From assembly GCA_021802185.1 (NCBI GenBank), contig JAKAAV010000017.1:1-13013 (forward strand): a DNA stretch of 13,013 nucleotides. Reading direction: 5' to 3'. The stretch comes from Chloroflexota bacterium (GTDB taxonomy: Bacteria; Chloroflexota; Limnocylindria; Limnocylindrales; CSP1-4). This document shows positions 5,249 through 11,283 of the stretch, one piece after another (position 1 is the first letter of the stretch; the number at the start of each line of letters is the position of its first letter). The position numbers were made by a program, and so were the translations under genes. The notes under the pieces were generated by a model, which saw only the letters and a list, made by a program, of their open reading frames with translations, was not told the DNA's origin and ran no database searches.

Positions 5249-7195
5249 TCAGCGCGTCGGCGCATGCTCCTTCCGGTACGGCACGAGCGCGACGACGGTG
5301 TTCGACCGGCCGATGAGCGCGCGGCGCAGCCGCTCCGCGGTCCGGTTGTGCAGCACCCGCTCCCACCAGTGCCGCACGATGTACTCGGGCACGACGACGA
5401 TCGTGATCGCGTCGGGATCGGGTTCCATGACGTCGAGGTACGTCACCAGCGGGCCGATCAGCTGGCGGTACGGCGACTCGACGATGACGAGCGGGATGCC
5501 CGGGAGCTGTCGCGCGAACCGCTCGCGGAGCCGCTCGCCCTCCTCGATGTCGTCGGTCACGTAGATCGCGCGGACGTCCTGCGAGAGCGTCCTGCCGAAC
5601 GCGATCGCCCGGATCACGGCGCGCGTGATGCCGGGCACGGGGACGACCACGCGCTGCGGCCGGTGCGGCTGCCCGAACACGAGATCCTCGCGGACCTCCA
5701 GTTCCTCGGCCTCCCGGGCGTACTCGCGATGGATGAACAGCATGGTCGCGACGATGATCGGCACGAGCACGACGACCATCCATGCGCCTGCCGTGAACTT
5801 CACGCTCGCTACCACGAGGGCCACGATGCCGGTGAGGATCGCGCCGACCGCGTTCGTCCCCAGCCGCGTGGTCCACCCGCGCCCCCGCGTGTTCCACCAG
5901 TGCCGGACCATGCCGGTCTGCGAGATCGTGAAGCTCACGAACACGCCGACCGAGTACAGCGGGATCAGCGCCGCGGTGTCCGCGTCGAACGCGACCAGCA
6001 GGACGCATGCCATCAGGGCGAGGACGAGGATTCCCGTCGAGAAGGCGAGCCGGTCGCCCCGGAACGCGAACGCGTGCGGGAAGTAGTGATCCTGGGCGAG
6101 GATCGCCGCGAGCCTCGGGAACGCGTTGAAGCTCGTGTTCGAGGCGAGGATCAGGATGAGCGCGGCCGAGGCCTGGAACACGTAGAACATCGGTCCGGTC
6201 CCGACCGCGGCGTGCGCGACGAGCGCGGGCACGGACTCCTTGCCTCCGGGCAGGATTCCGTACGAGACCGCGACGGCCGTGACGCCGACGAAGATGATCG
6301 CCAGCAGCGCCGCCATCGCCACCAGCGTCCGGGCGGCGTTCTGTGGCTCGGGCTTCTGGAACGCGGGCACGCCGTTGGCGATCGCCTCGGTCCCGGTCAG
6401 CGCCACCGAACCGCCGGCGAACGCGCGCAGGACGAGCAGGATGGTCAGCGTCTCGAAGCCGCCTGGGGGGGTCGGGACGTTCGCGGCGTGGTAGCCGGTC
6501 GCGGCGACGTCGTGGAACGCGAACGCCTTGAGGAGACCGGATCCGACGACGAACAGGGCGGACCCGATGTAGATGTACGTGGGCAGCGCAAAGATGTTGC
6601 CCGACTCGCGCAGCCCCCGCATGTTCCCGAGCAGGATCAGGGCGACGGCCGCGACGGAGACCTCGACCCGCAGCGGGTAGAGCGGCGGGAACGCCGAGTA
6701 CATCTGCTCGACCGCGGACGATGTCGACACGGCGACGGTCATGACGTAGTCGATGAGGAGCGCCGCCGCGGCGATCAACGCGAAGATCTTCGGCAGGTTC
6801 GCGCTGCCGACCGCGTACGCGCCGCCGCCGGACGGGTACGCGTAGCCGATCTGGCGATAGCTGATCGCCACCACGGCCAGGAGCGCCGAGATCGCGATCG
6901 CGATCGGCAGCGTCAGCGAAAGCGCGGCCACGCCTGCGAGCACCAGGATGTTGAGGATCTCCTCGGAGGCGTACGCGCTCGACGAGATGGCGTCCGAGCT
7001 CATGATCGCGAGCGCCTTCTTCTTCGAGAGGCGCTCCTCGACCTCCTGCTCCGTCGCCAGCGGCGTGCCGATCAGCGTGCGTCGGAGGCGCTCGTAGGCG
7101 CGACCGACGCCGGTCGTCGGCGCGCTCGCCTTCGGCTTCGCCCGGACGATCCCGGGGCCGGCGTACCGGAAGTACTCCGCCTGCGGCCGGGGCAC
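5249..7195 (-). CDS. KimA-like K+ uptake permease (KUP/APC superfamily) with C-terminal USP-like domain
   Basis: This is a 648-residue inner-membrane protein with about twelve hydrophobic segments between 80 and 488 and a soluble C-terminus (about 513-640) of USP-like appearance. It resembles KimA (YdaO) and mycobacterial Rv2690c. The signatures are KKALAIMSSDAISSSAYASE (59-78), LLIDYVMTVAVSTSSAVEQ (146-164), ALTGTEAIANGVPAF (265-279) and LYSVGVFVSFT (413-423). The K+-site residues I recall for B. subtilis KimA (Asp36, Tyr43, Asp117, Thr121, Ser125, Thr230, Tyr377) correspond to Asp68, Tyr75, Asp149, Thr153, Ser157, Thr267 and Tyr414. Spacing is identical except for a five-residue shift before Thr267. 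It therefore probably imports K+ with protons; automated annotation would likely say amino-acid permease. GTG 7195 is the first usable start; no strong Shine-Dalgarno is seen. The uspA and ceoBC-like genes follow directly. Confidence 0.88.
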   Translation of the reverse strand: MPRPQAEYFRYAGPGIVRAKPKASAPTTGVGRAYERLRRTLIGTPLATEQEVEERLSKKKALAIMSSDAISSSAYASEEILNILVLAGVAALSLTLPIAIAISALLAVVAISYRQIGYAYPSGGGAYAVGSANLPKIFALIAAAALLIDYVMTVAVSTSSAVEQMYSAFPPLYPLRVEVSVAAVALILLGNMRGLRESGNIFALPTYIYIGSALFVVGSGLLKAFAFHDVAATGYHAANVPTPPGGFETLTILLVLRAFAGGSVALTGTEAIANGVPAFQKPEPQNAARTLVAMAALLAIIFVGVTAVAVSYGILPGGKESVPALVAHAAVGTGPMFYVFQASAALILILASNTSFNAFPRLAAILAQDHYFPHAFAFRGDRLAFSTGILVLALMACVLLVAFDADTAALIPLYSVGVFVSFTISQTGMVRHWWNTRGRGWTTRLGTNAVGAILTGIVALVVASVKFTAGAWMVVVLVPIIVATMLFIHREYAREAEELEVREDLVFGQPHRPQRVVVPVPGITRAVIRAIAFGRTLSQDVRAIYVTDDIEEGERLRERFARQLPGIPLVIVESPYRQLIGPLVTYLDVMEPDPDAITIVVVPEYIVRHWWERVLHNRTAERLRRALIGRSNTVVALVPYRKEHAPTR

Positions 7196-7283
7196 GCGGA
7201 CGCGCTGGTCGCCGAGCTTCCGCCCGCGGAGCGGCGCGGCGCCGCGCGCGCGTTCGTCGTGCTGTTCGTCCAGCTGTGTGCCC

Positions 7284-8006
7284 TCAGAAACCCTGCTCGA
7301 GCCGGTCGATGAGCCGCTGCGGGAGCCCGGCCGTCCGCATCGCCTGCTGGGTCGCGGCGATCTGGTACGGAACGCGCCGCCACGTCACGGTCATCGCACC
7401 CGTGTCGAGGAGCGCGCCGGAGGCGCGCGGATCGCCGTCCCGGGGTTGCCCGACGCCGCCGGGATTCACGATGACCCGGCGCCCATCCAGCTCGAGGATC
7501 GTCCCGTCGCGTGGAACGATCGCCTCCATCCCGCCGTCGACCTCGCGGAAGGCGACCGGGACGTGGGTGTGTCCGACGAGGCAGTACGGCGTGGCGAACG
7601 CGCCGAGGTTCGCGCGCGCGAGCGAGGCCGAGAACAGGTACTCCCACAGCGGATCGCGCGGAGACCCATGCGCGAGCGTGAAGTCCCCCTCGACCTTCGT
7701 CTGCGGGTTCGCGCCGAGCCACTCGCTCGCGGCCGGCGTCAGCTGGCCCGCGGTCCACTCGACGGCGGTGCGAGCCGCGTCGTTGAACCAGTCGGTCGAG
7801 ATCTCGCCGATCGCCGCCGCGTCGTGGTTGCCGCGCACCCCGGCTGCGGCCGCCGACTGGAGGCGCCGGATGACCGCGACCGGCTCGGGCCCGTACCCGA
7901 CGACGTCCCCGAGCTGCCAGACGGCGTCGAACGGCTCGAGAGCCGACAGGACGGCCTCGAGCGCGGACAGGTTCCCGTGGACGTCGGAGATCAGCGCGAC
8001 GCGCAT
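7284..8006 (-). CDS. YfcE/MJ0936-like metallophosphoesterase
   Basis: The 240-residue cytoplasmic protein shows every metal-binding motif of the calcineurin-like phosphoesterase fold: DVHGN (8-12), GDVVGYGP (33-40), GNHD (59-62), the histidine in AHG (112-114) and GHTHVP (145-150). The family sequence NPGGVGQPRDGD (181-192) follows. Such enzymes hydrolyse phosphodiesters or phosphomonoesters with two metal ions, usually Mn; the natural substrate is unknown. It starts four bases after the rsmG stop. There is no Shine-Dalgarno before ATG 8006. TACCCT (8018-8013), embedded in the last rsmG codons, lies six bases upstream, so it may be translated from its own leaderless transcript or by reinitiation after rsmG. 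The permease gene begins 88 bases downstream. Confidence 0.92.
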   Translation of the reverse strand: MRVALISDVHGNLSALEAVLSALEPFDAVWQLGDVVGYGPEPVAVIRRLQSAAAAGVRGNHDAAAIGEISTDWFNDAARTAVEWTAGQLTPAASEWLGANPQTKVEGDFTLAHGSPRDPLWEYLFSASLARANLGAFATPYCLVGHTHVPVAFREVDGGMEAIVPRDGTILELDGRRVIVNPGGVGQPRDGDPRASGALLDTGAMTVTWRRVPYQIAATQQAMRTAGLPQRLIDRLEQGF

Positions 8007-8010
8007 CGGG

Positions 8011-8883
8011 TCAGGGTAACAAACGTCGCCGGCGCGGAGGCCGCCGCGGCCAGCGATCGGGCGTGGGCCGGCGCTTCGTCACGAGCACCAGCCGGTGGTC
8101 GGCCAGCCCCGTGAGCGTCACGTCCCGGATCTCCGGCGCTTCGTCCGCCCCCATCTCCTCGAGGAGCGGGAGCGCGGCCTCGACCTCCGCGTCGAACGCC
8201 CCGTCCCCCGCGTCGCGCTTCCAGGCCACGAAGCACCCGCCGGGCCGGACCAGCGGCAGGGCGAGCTCGAGCAACCAGGGCAGTGCCGCGACGGCGCGGG
8301 CCGTGACGACGTCCCAGCGATCCCTCTGGCCCGGACGCCGGGCCAGTTCCTCGCCGCGGGCGTTGACGACGTGCATCCGGACTGGCTCCTCGCCGTGCGC
8401 CCGGAAGGCCGAAGCCGTCGCCGCGACCGCCACGTCGAGGAACGCGGTCTTGCGCGCGACGGAGTCGACGAGCGCGGCCGTCGTCGCCGGGATCGCGACC
8501 GCGACGGGAATGCCGGGGAAGCCGGCGCCGCTGCCCAGGTCGAGGACGCCGACCGGTCGCCGGCGCCGCGACGCGAGCCGGTCGAGGAGGGTCGGGACCG
8601 CGGCAAGGCTGTCCGCGACATGCTCCAGGGCGATCGGCCCCGGCTCGCGGATCGCGGTCAGGTTCACGTGGGGGCTCCAGGCGAGGAGCAGCCGCACGTG
8701 CGCGTCGATGGCGGCGCGCATCCCCGGCGTGAGGTCCAGGTCGAGGCGCGCGAGCGCCGCATCGAGGGCCTCGTCGAACTCCGCGCCGGGTTCCGGCAGC
8801 GCCGACGCGTCGGCCGGCAGGGGCACGCGCACTGGCCGGCCGGGAGCCGCGACATCCCCCCCGGCCTCCTCGGCGTCGGCCAT
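8011..8883 (-). CDS. rsmG: RsmG, 16S rRNA (guanine-527 N7) methyltransferase
   Basis: With ATG 8883 the protein has 290 residues. It uses SAM to methylate N7 of G527 in 16S rRNA; loss of the E. coli or mycobacterial enzyme gives low-level streptomycin resistance. Visible motifs are HVNLTAIREP (72-81), HVADSLA (88-94), the SAM motif VLDLGSGAGFPGIP (113-126), LVDSVARKTAFL (138-149) followed by the TARAVAALPWL segment (194-204), and AWKRDA (220-225). The C-terminus is a basic Arg/Pro tail. RsmG proteins are usually 210-240 residues, so even this start gives an N-terminal extension of about 30 residues. The frame stays open to GTG 9222 (403 residues), but that part is low-complexity and looks non-coding. 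GTG 8832 is a shorter option. GGAAGG abuts ATG 8883 too closely to decide. The four-base gap to the phosphoesterase suggests cotranscription. Confidence 0.92.
   Translation of the reverse strand: MADAEEAGGDVAAPGRPVRVPLPADASALPEPGAEFDEALDAALARLDLDLTPGMRAAIDAHVRLLLAWSPHVNLTAIREPGPIALEHVADSLAAVPTLLDRLASRRRRPVGVLDLGSGAGFPGIPVAVAIPATTAALVDSVARKTAFLDVAVAATASAFRAHGEEPVRMHVVNARGEELARRPGQRDRWDVVTARAVAALPWLLELALPLVRPGGCFVAWKRDAGDGAFDAEVEAALPLLEEMGADEAPEIRDVTLTGLADHRLVLVTKRRPTPDRWPRRPPRRRRLLP
8013..8018 (-). promoter_or_regulatory. Candidate internal -10 element inside the end of rsmG
   Basis: TACCCT spans the final TTA and CCC codons of rsmG and the first base of its stop, six bases before the ATG of the phosphoesterase. 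The preceding TTG TTA codons are unusually AT-rich for this DNA, consistent with a promoter constraint. Confidence 0.4.
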
Positions 8884-8887
8884 CCTT

Positions 8888-8918
8888 CCATCCGGCAGGC
8901 CGCCATCCGGCAGGCCGC
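8888..8918. repeat. 15-bp direct repeat just upstream of the rsmG start
   Basis: CCATCCGGCAGGCCGC occurs at 8888-8903 and 8903-8918, a period of 15 bases. A partial third copy (CATCC) is at 8881-8885. It overlaps the region that sets the rsmG start, so a change in copy number would alter spacing there. Confidence 0.6.
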
Positions 8919-9288
8919 GCGAGTCGCGCCCGGCGGCTCGGGTGGGGGCGCGGGGGACGTCCGCGAGCGCGGTCGGCGCAGCGGGGAACCGTGGATCAGG
9001 ACCCTGCGCCTCGCCGACGGACGGCGAAGCCGGAAGGGAGCGCGCGATGTCCGGCTGCGGCCCTCTCCGTGGCTCGCTTCGGACCCCAGTCGGCTCGACC
9101 TTCCGGCGTCGCGAATTCGAGGGCACCTTCCAGCCTTTCAGTCTTCCGCCGCCCGTCCGGACCTCCGGCCGGTTTCCCGGCCCCCTCGCAGGCGGCGTTA
9201 CCGTACTCGGCCTGCGGTGCACGGGGAGTCTTGCGCCGGAGACGCCGGGATATCAAGCGGCTTATCCACGAATCGACGCACGCGCCCG

Positions 9289-9313
9289 GCGGCCGCTGTG
9301 GAAAACCGGCCGC
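9289..9313 (-). terminator. Hairpin five bases after the histidine kinase stop
   Basis: A perfect seven-base stem, GCGGCCG (9289-9295) with CGGCCGC (9307-9313), encloses an eleven-base loop that contains the DnaA-box-like TTTTCCACA. It begins just beyond the kinase stop on the minus strand. There is no T tract, so it may stabilise the 3' end or terminate weakly. Confidence 0.4.
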
Positions 9314-9317
9314 GCGA

Positions 9318-10769
9318 TCAGGGGGCCGGCGCGAGATCCTCGCGCCCGAGCGCGCGCTCGAGGGCCGCCATGACGGTCGCCCGGTCCGTGGCCTCGGTCG
9401 ACGGCAACGCGACGACGAACACCGATCCGTGCCCCGGCGCCGGCGAGACCGCGACGTCCCCGCCCATCCGGCGCGCCAGGTCGCGCGCGATCGGCAGGCC
9501 CAGTCCGGTTCCCACGACGCGCTCGCTCCCCGCCGCCCGGTGGAACGGCTCGAAGATCCGCTCGCGCTCCTCAGGCGCCACCCCCGGTCCCTCGTCCGCG
9601 ATCGCGTAGAGGGCGACGGGCCCGTCGAAGCGCAGCGAGATCGCCACGCGGCCACCGACGTGCGAGAACTTGACCGCGTTCGCGAGCAGGTTCACGAGGA
9701 CCTGCTGGACGCGCCGCCGGTCGCCGTACACGGTCCGCAGGCGCGTGCCGAGCGTGGCCTCGAGCACGATCCCGCGCTGCAGCGCGAGCGGCGTCACGTC
9801 GCGCACCGCAGCCTGCGCGGCCTCGGCCGCGGAGAACCGTGCGAGCGCGAGATGGAGCTGGCCTGCCCCCAGGCGGCTGATCTCGAGGAGGTCCGCAACG
9901 AGCGTGGCCATGCCGGCCGCGAGATCGCGCGACCGCGACAGGAACTCCCCGTCGGCGTCCGCCGCGAGCAGGTCGAGATACCCGCTGAGCGACGCGAGCG
10001 GGGTGCGCAGCTCGTGCGCGACGACGCTCACGAACGTCCGGCGCTCCTCGTCCGCGTGACGAAGCGCGGTCAGCTCGCGCTGCGCCGCGATCTCACGGAG
10101 GAGCGACGCGGCCATTCCGGCGGCTGAACGGGCCAGCGACACCGGCAGGCGCCGCTCGAGCTCCCCGGCCGCGCGGGCCGTCCGGAAGTGGAGGCCGACG
10201 GCGGCGCGCCTCCCGCCTCGGCCCGTCGCGATCGTCCGCATCCGGCCGTCGTTGGCCGCTCGCGCGATCTCCTCGTCGTTGCCACGGCCGGCAGTCCCGT
10301 CCGCCCGGACCCAGGCGCGCTCACCGCGGACCGCATCGACGACCCCGGCTCCGCCGGCGCCGCCGGCCGCATCGCCGCCGGCCGCATCGCCGCCGGCCGC
10401 ATCGTCGCGCTCCGTTCCGTCGTCGCCATCGATGCCTGGACGCGGGGCGTCGACCGTGCGAACAGGCTCGGTGCACTCGACGTCCCCTTCGTCGAGCATG
10501 AGACAGCACACGCGCAGCTCGCGGCGTCCCCGAGTCTGCCCGTCGAGCCAGGCGGCGGTCCCTCGCGCCGCCGGCCCATCCGCCCGGCGCCATCCGATCG
10601 TGCGGCGGCCAGCGTCGTCGAGGAGCGCGACGGCACAGGTCGCCCCGGCCGTGCGCGCGACGAGCCGCAGGAGCCGGTCGAGCCGGGCCGCGGGTGTCGT
10701 GCCGGCAGTGGCGATGTCGAGCATCCGCGAGAGGGCCGCGTGGTCGCCCGTCGCTCGCCCGTCCGCCAT
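9318..10769 (-). CDS. Soluble orphan sensor histidine kinase
   Basis: The 483-residue protein has no transmembrane helix. An N-terminal region (about 10-230) looks like a GAF-type sensor and carries a CC pair (88-89). It is interrupted by a low-complexity insert containing three GGDAA repeats (about 126-140). The kinase core is complete: H-box HELRTP with phosphoacceptor His252, N-box NLLANAVKFS (360-369), G1 DEGPG (392-396), F-box FEPF (406-409) and G2 GTGLGLP (420-426). It should autophosphorylate and pass phosphate to a response regulator, but none lies within the window. ATG 10769 is preferred: GGAG (10783-10780) precedes it by ten bases and it starts seven bases after the csoR stop. An in-frame TTG at 10820 would overlap csoR. 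Cotranscription with a metal-sensing repressor hints at metal, redox or thiol sensing, which is inference. Confidence 0.9.
   Translation of the reverse strand: MADGRATGDHAALSRMLDIATAGTTPAARLDRLLRLVARTAGATCAVALLDDAGRRTIGWRRADGPAARGTAAWLDGQTRGRRELRVCCLMLDEGDVECTEPVRTVDAPRPGIDGDDGTERDDAAGGDAAGGDAAGGAGGAGVVDAVRGERAWVRADGTAGRGNDEEIARAANDGRMRTIATGRGGRRAAVGLHFRTARAAGELERRLPVSLARSAAGMAASLLREIAAQRELTALRHADEERRTFVSVVAHELRTPLASLSGYLDLLAADADGEFLSRSRDLAAGMATLVADLLEISRLGAGQLHLALARFSAAEAAQAAVRDVTPLALQRGIVLEATLGTRLRTVYGDRRRVQQVLVNLLANAVKFSHVGGRVAISLRFDGPVALYAIADEGPGVAPEERERIFEPFHRAAGSERVVGTGLGLPIARDLARRMGGDVAVSPAPGHGSVFVVALPSTEATDRATVMAALERALGREDLAPAP
10359..10403. repeat. Three perfect 15-bp tandem repeats inside the kinase gene
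   Basis: GCCGCCGGCCGCATC is repeated three times without mismatch. On the coding strand it specifies repeated Gly-Gly-Asp-Ala-Ala in the sensor region. The 15-bp unit keeps the frame, so copy number could vary without inactivating the gene. Confidence 0.85.
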
Positions 10770-10776
10770 CCGGCCG

Positions 10777-11247
10777 CTACTCCGTGCCCTGTGCCCTGGC
10801 CGCCCGCACCGGTCTCCCAAGCGTGCGCCGGACCACGTCCATGACCTCCTCTGTATACGCCGTCGCGTCGCCCGTCTCCACGGCCGTCCGAAGACACCCG
10901 GCGACGTGGTCCTCGAGGACGAGCAGCGAGATGGCGTCGACCGCGGCGCGCAGGGCGGCGGTCTGCTGCAGGATGTCGATGCAGTACTCGTCCCGCTCGA
11001 TCATCCGGGCGATGCCGCGCACCTGGCCCTCGACGCGCGAGAGCCGCCGCAGGAGCTGCTGCCGGTCCTTGTCGTAGCTGTGCCGGAAGTGCAGGTCCGC
11101 CGCATGCGACGGTTGCTCGACGGCACCGCCTGTCGCGTTCGCGGGCTCGTGGTCGTGGTTCGTCTCGGTGTCCTCCGCCCGCCCCGGGCCTCGCTGATAC
11201 TCCCCCCCAGTGTACCGCCGCCGCAGCGGCGGACCCTCCGTCGGCAA
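10777..11247 (-). CDS. csoR: CsoR/RcnR-family metal-sensing transcriptional repressor
   Basis: The family domain (about residues 56-145 with start TTG 11247) is clear: YDKDRQQLLRRLSRVEGQVR (58-77), then Cys89, His114 and Cys118. These sit at the 25- and 4-residue spacings of Cys36, His61 and Cys65 in mycobacterial CsoR, so the Cu(I)-type C-H-C ligand set is conserved. A His-rich N-terminus (NHDHE 30-34, SHAADLHFRH 47-56) could add ligands, as in nickel-sensing relatives. The all-helical tetramer leaves DNA when metal binds. The start is unresolved: there is no in-frame ATG or GTG between 11247 and the conserved core. TTG 11247 gives 156 residues. ACG 11163 has GGAGG eight bases before it, and CTG 11094 would give a typical 105-residue protein. 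A histidine kinase gene starts seven bases after the stop. Confidence 0.87.
   Translation of the reverse strand: MPTEGPPLRRRYTGGEYQRGPGRAEDTETNHDHEPANATGGAVEQPSHAADLHFRHSYDKDRQQLLRRLSRVEGQVRGIARMIERDEYCIDILQQTAALRAAVDAISLLVLEDHVAGCLRTAVETGDATAYTEEVMDVVRRTLGRPVRAARAQGTE
11198..11212 (-). promoter_or_regulatory. CsoR/RcnR-type operator on the csoR promoter
   Basis: The minus strand reads CACTGGGGGGGAGTA, which matches the E. coli RcnR site TACT-G6-N-AGTA at all defined bases except the first. A seven-base G tract flanked by inverted A/T-containing arms is the hallmark of type-1 CsoR/RcnR operators. It overlaps the -10 candidate TACACT (11214-11209), so bound repressor would block transcription of csoR and the kinase. 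Confidence 0.6.
11209..11214 (-). promoter_or_regulatory. Candidate -10 element of the csoR-kinase operon
   Basis: TACACT on the minus strand is a TANNNT -10 hexamer. It would start transcription near 11202, downstream of the TTG 11247 start, which creates the start-codon puzzle for csoR. A good -35 is not visible. Confidence 0.4.
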
Positions 11248-11270
11248 CTCCGCGTGACCGTGCGAGCGGG

Positions 11271-11276
11271 TAGACT
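11271..11276 (+). promoter_or_regulatory. Candidate -10 element for a leaderless PDDEXK-hpt transcript
   Basis: TAGACT ends seven bases before ATG 11284, the same distance as TATGAT before GTG 2044. No Shine-Dalgarno precedes the ATG. Confidence 0.5.
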
Positions 11277-11283
11277 GCGATCG

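Larger units (their letters stand above)
8884..9317. other. 434-bp rsmG/kinase spacer with two DnaA-box-like sites
   Basis: No convincing gene lies here, although the rsmG frame remains open on the minus strand as far as 9222. TTATCCACG (9262-9270, plus) and TTTTCCACA (9305-9297, minus) each differ by one base from the DnaA box TTATCCACA. A weaker TGATCCACG lies on the minus strand near 8990-8998. The segment around 9250-9272 is locally AT-richer. RsmG sits beside the origin in many bacteria, but no dnaA, dnaN, parA, parB, mnmG or rpmH is in view. Function as DnaA-binding DNA is therefore only a possibility. Confidence 0.35.

Noticed and set aside
7196..7283. Possible c-di-AMP (ydaO-type) riboswitch before the KimA-like permease
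   Set aside because: The 88-base gap after the phosphoesterase is too short for that riboswitch and shows none of its conserved segments.
5246..7312. A 688-codon plus-strand open frame opposite the permease
   Set aside because: It is Asp/Arg/Gln-rich with no recognisable domain, while the opposite strand has an excellent membrane-transporter sequence.
8884..9317. Complete replication origin
   Set aside because: Only two good DnaA boxes, no clear AT-rich unwinding region, and no dnaA, dnaN, parAB or rnpA neighbours in view.
11216..11234. CCGCCGC/GCGGCGG inverted repeat next to the csoR operator
   Set aside because: A simple GC-triplet palindrome of this kind is expected by chance in this DNA and matches no CsoR-family site.
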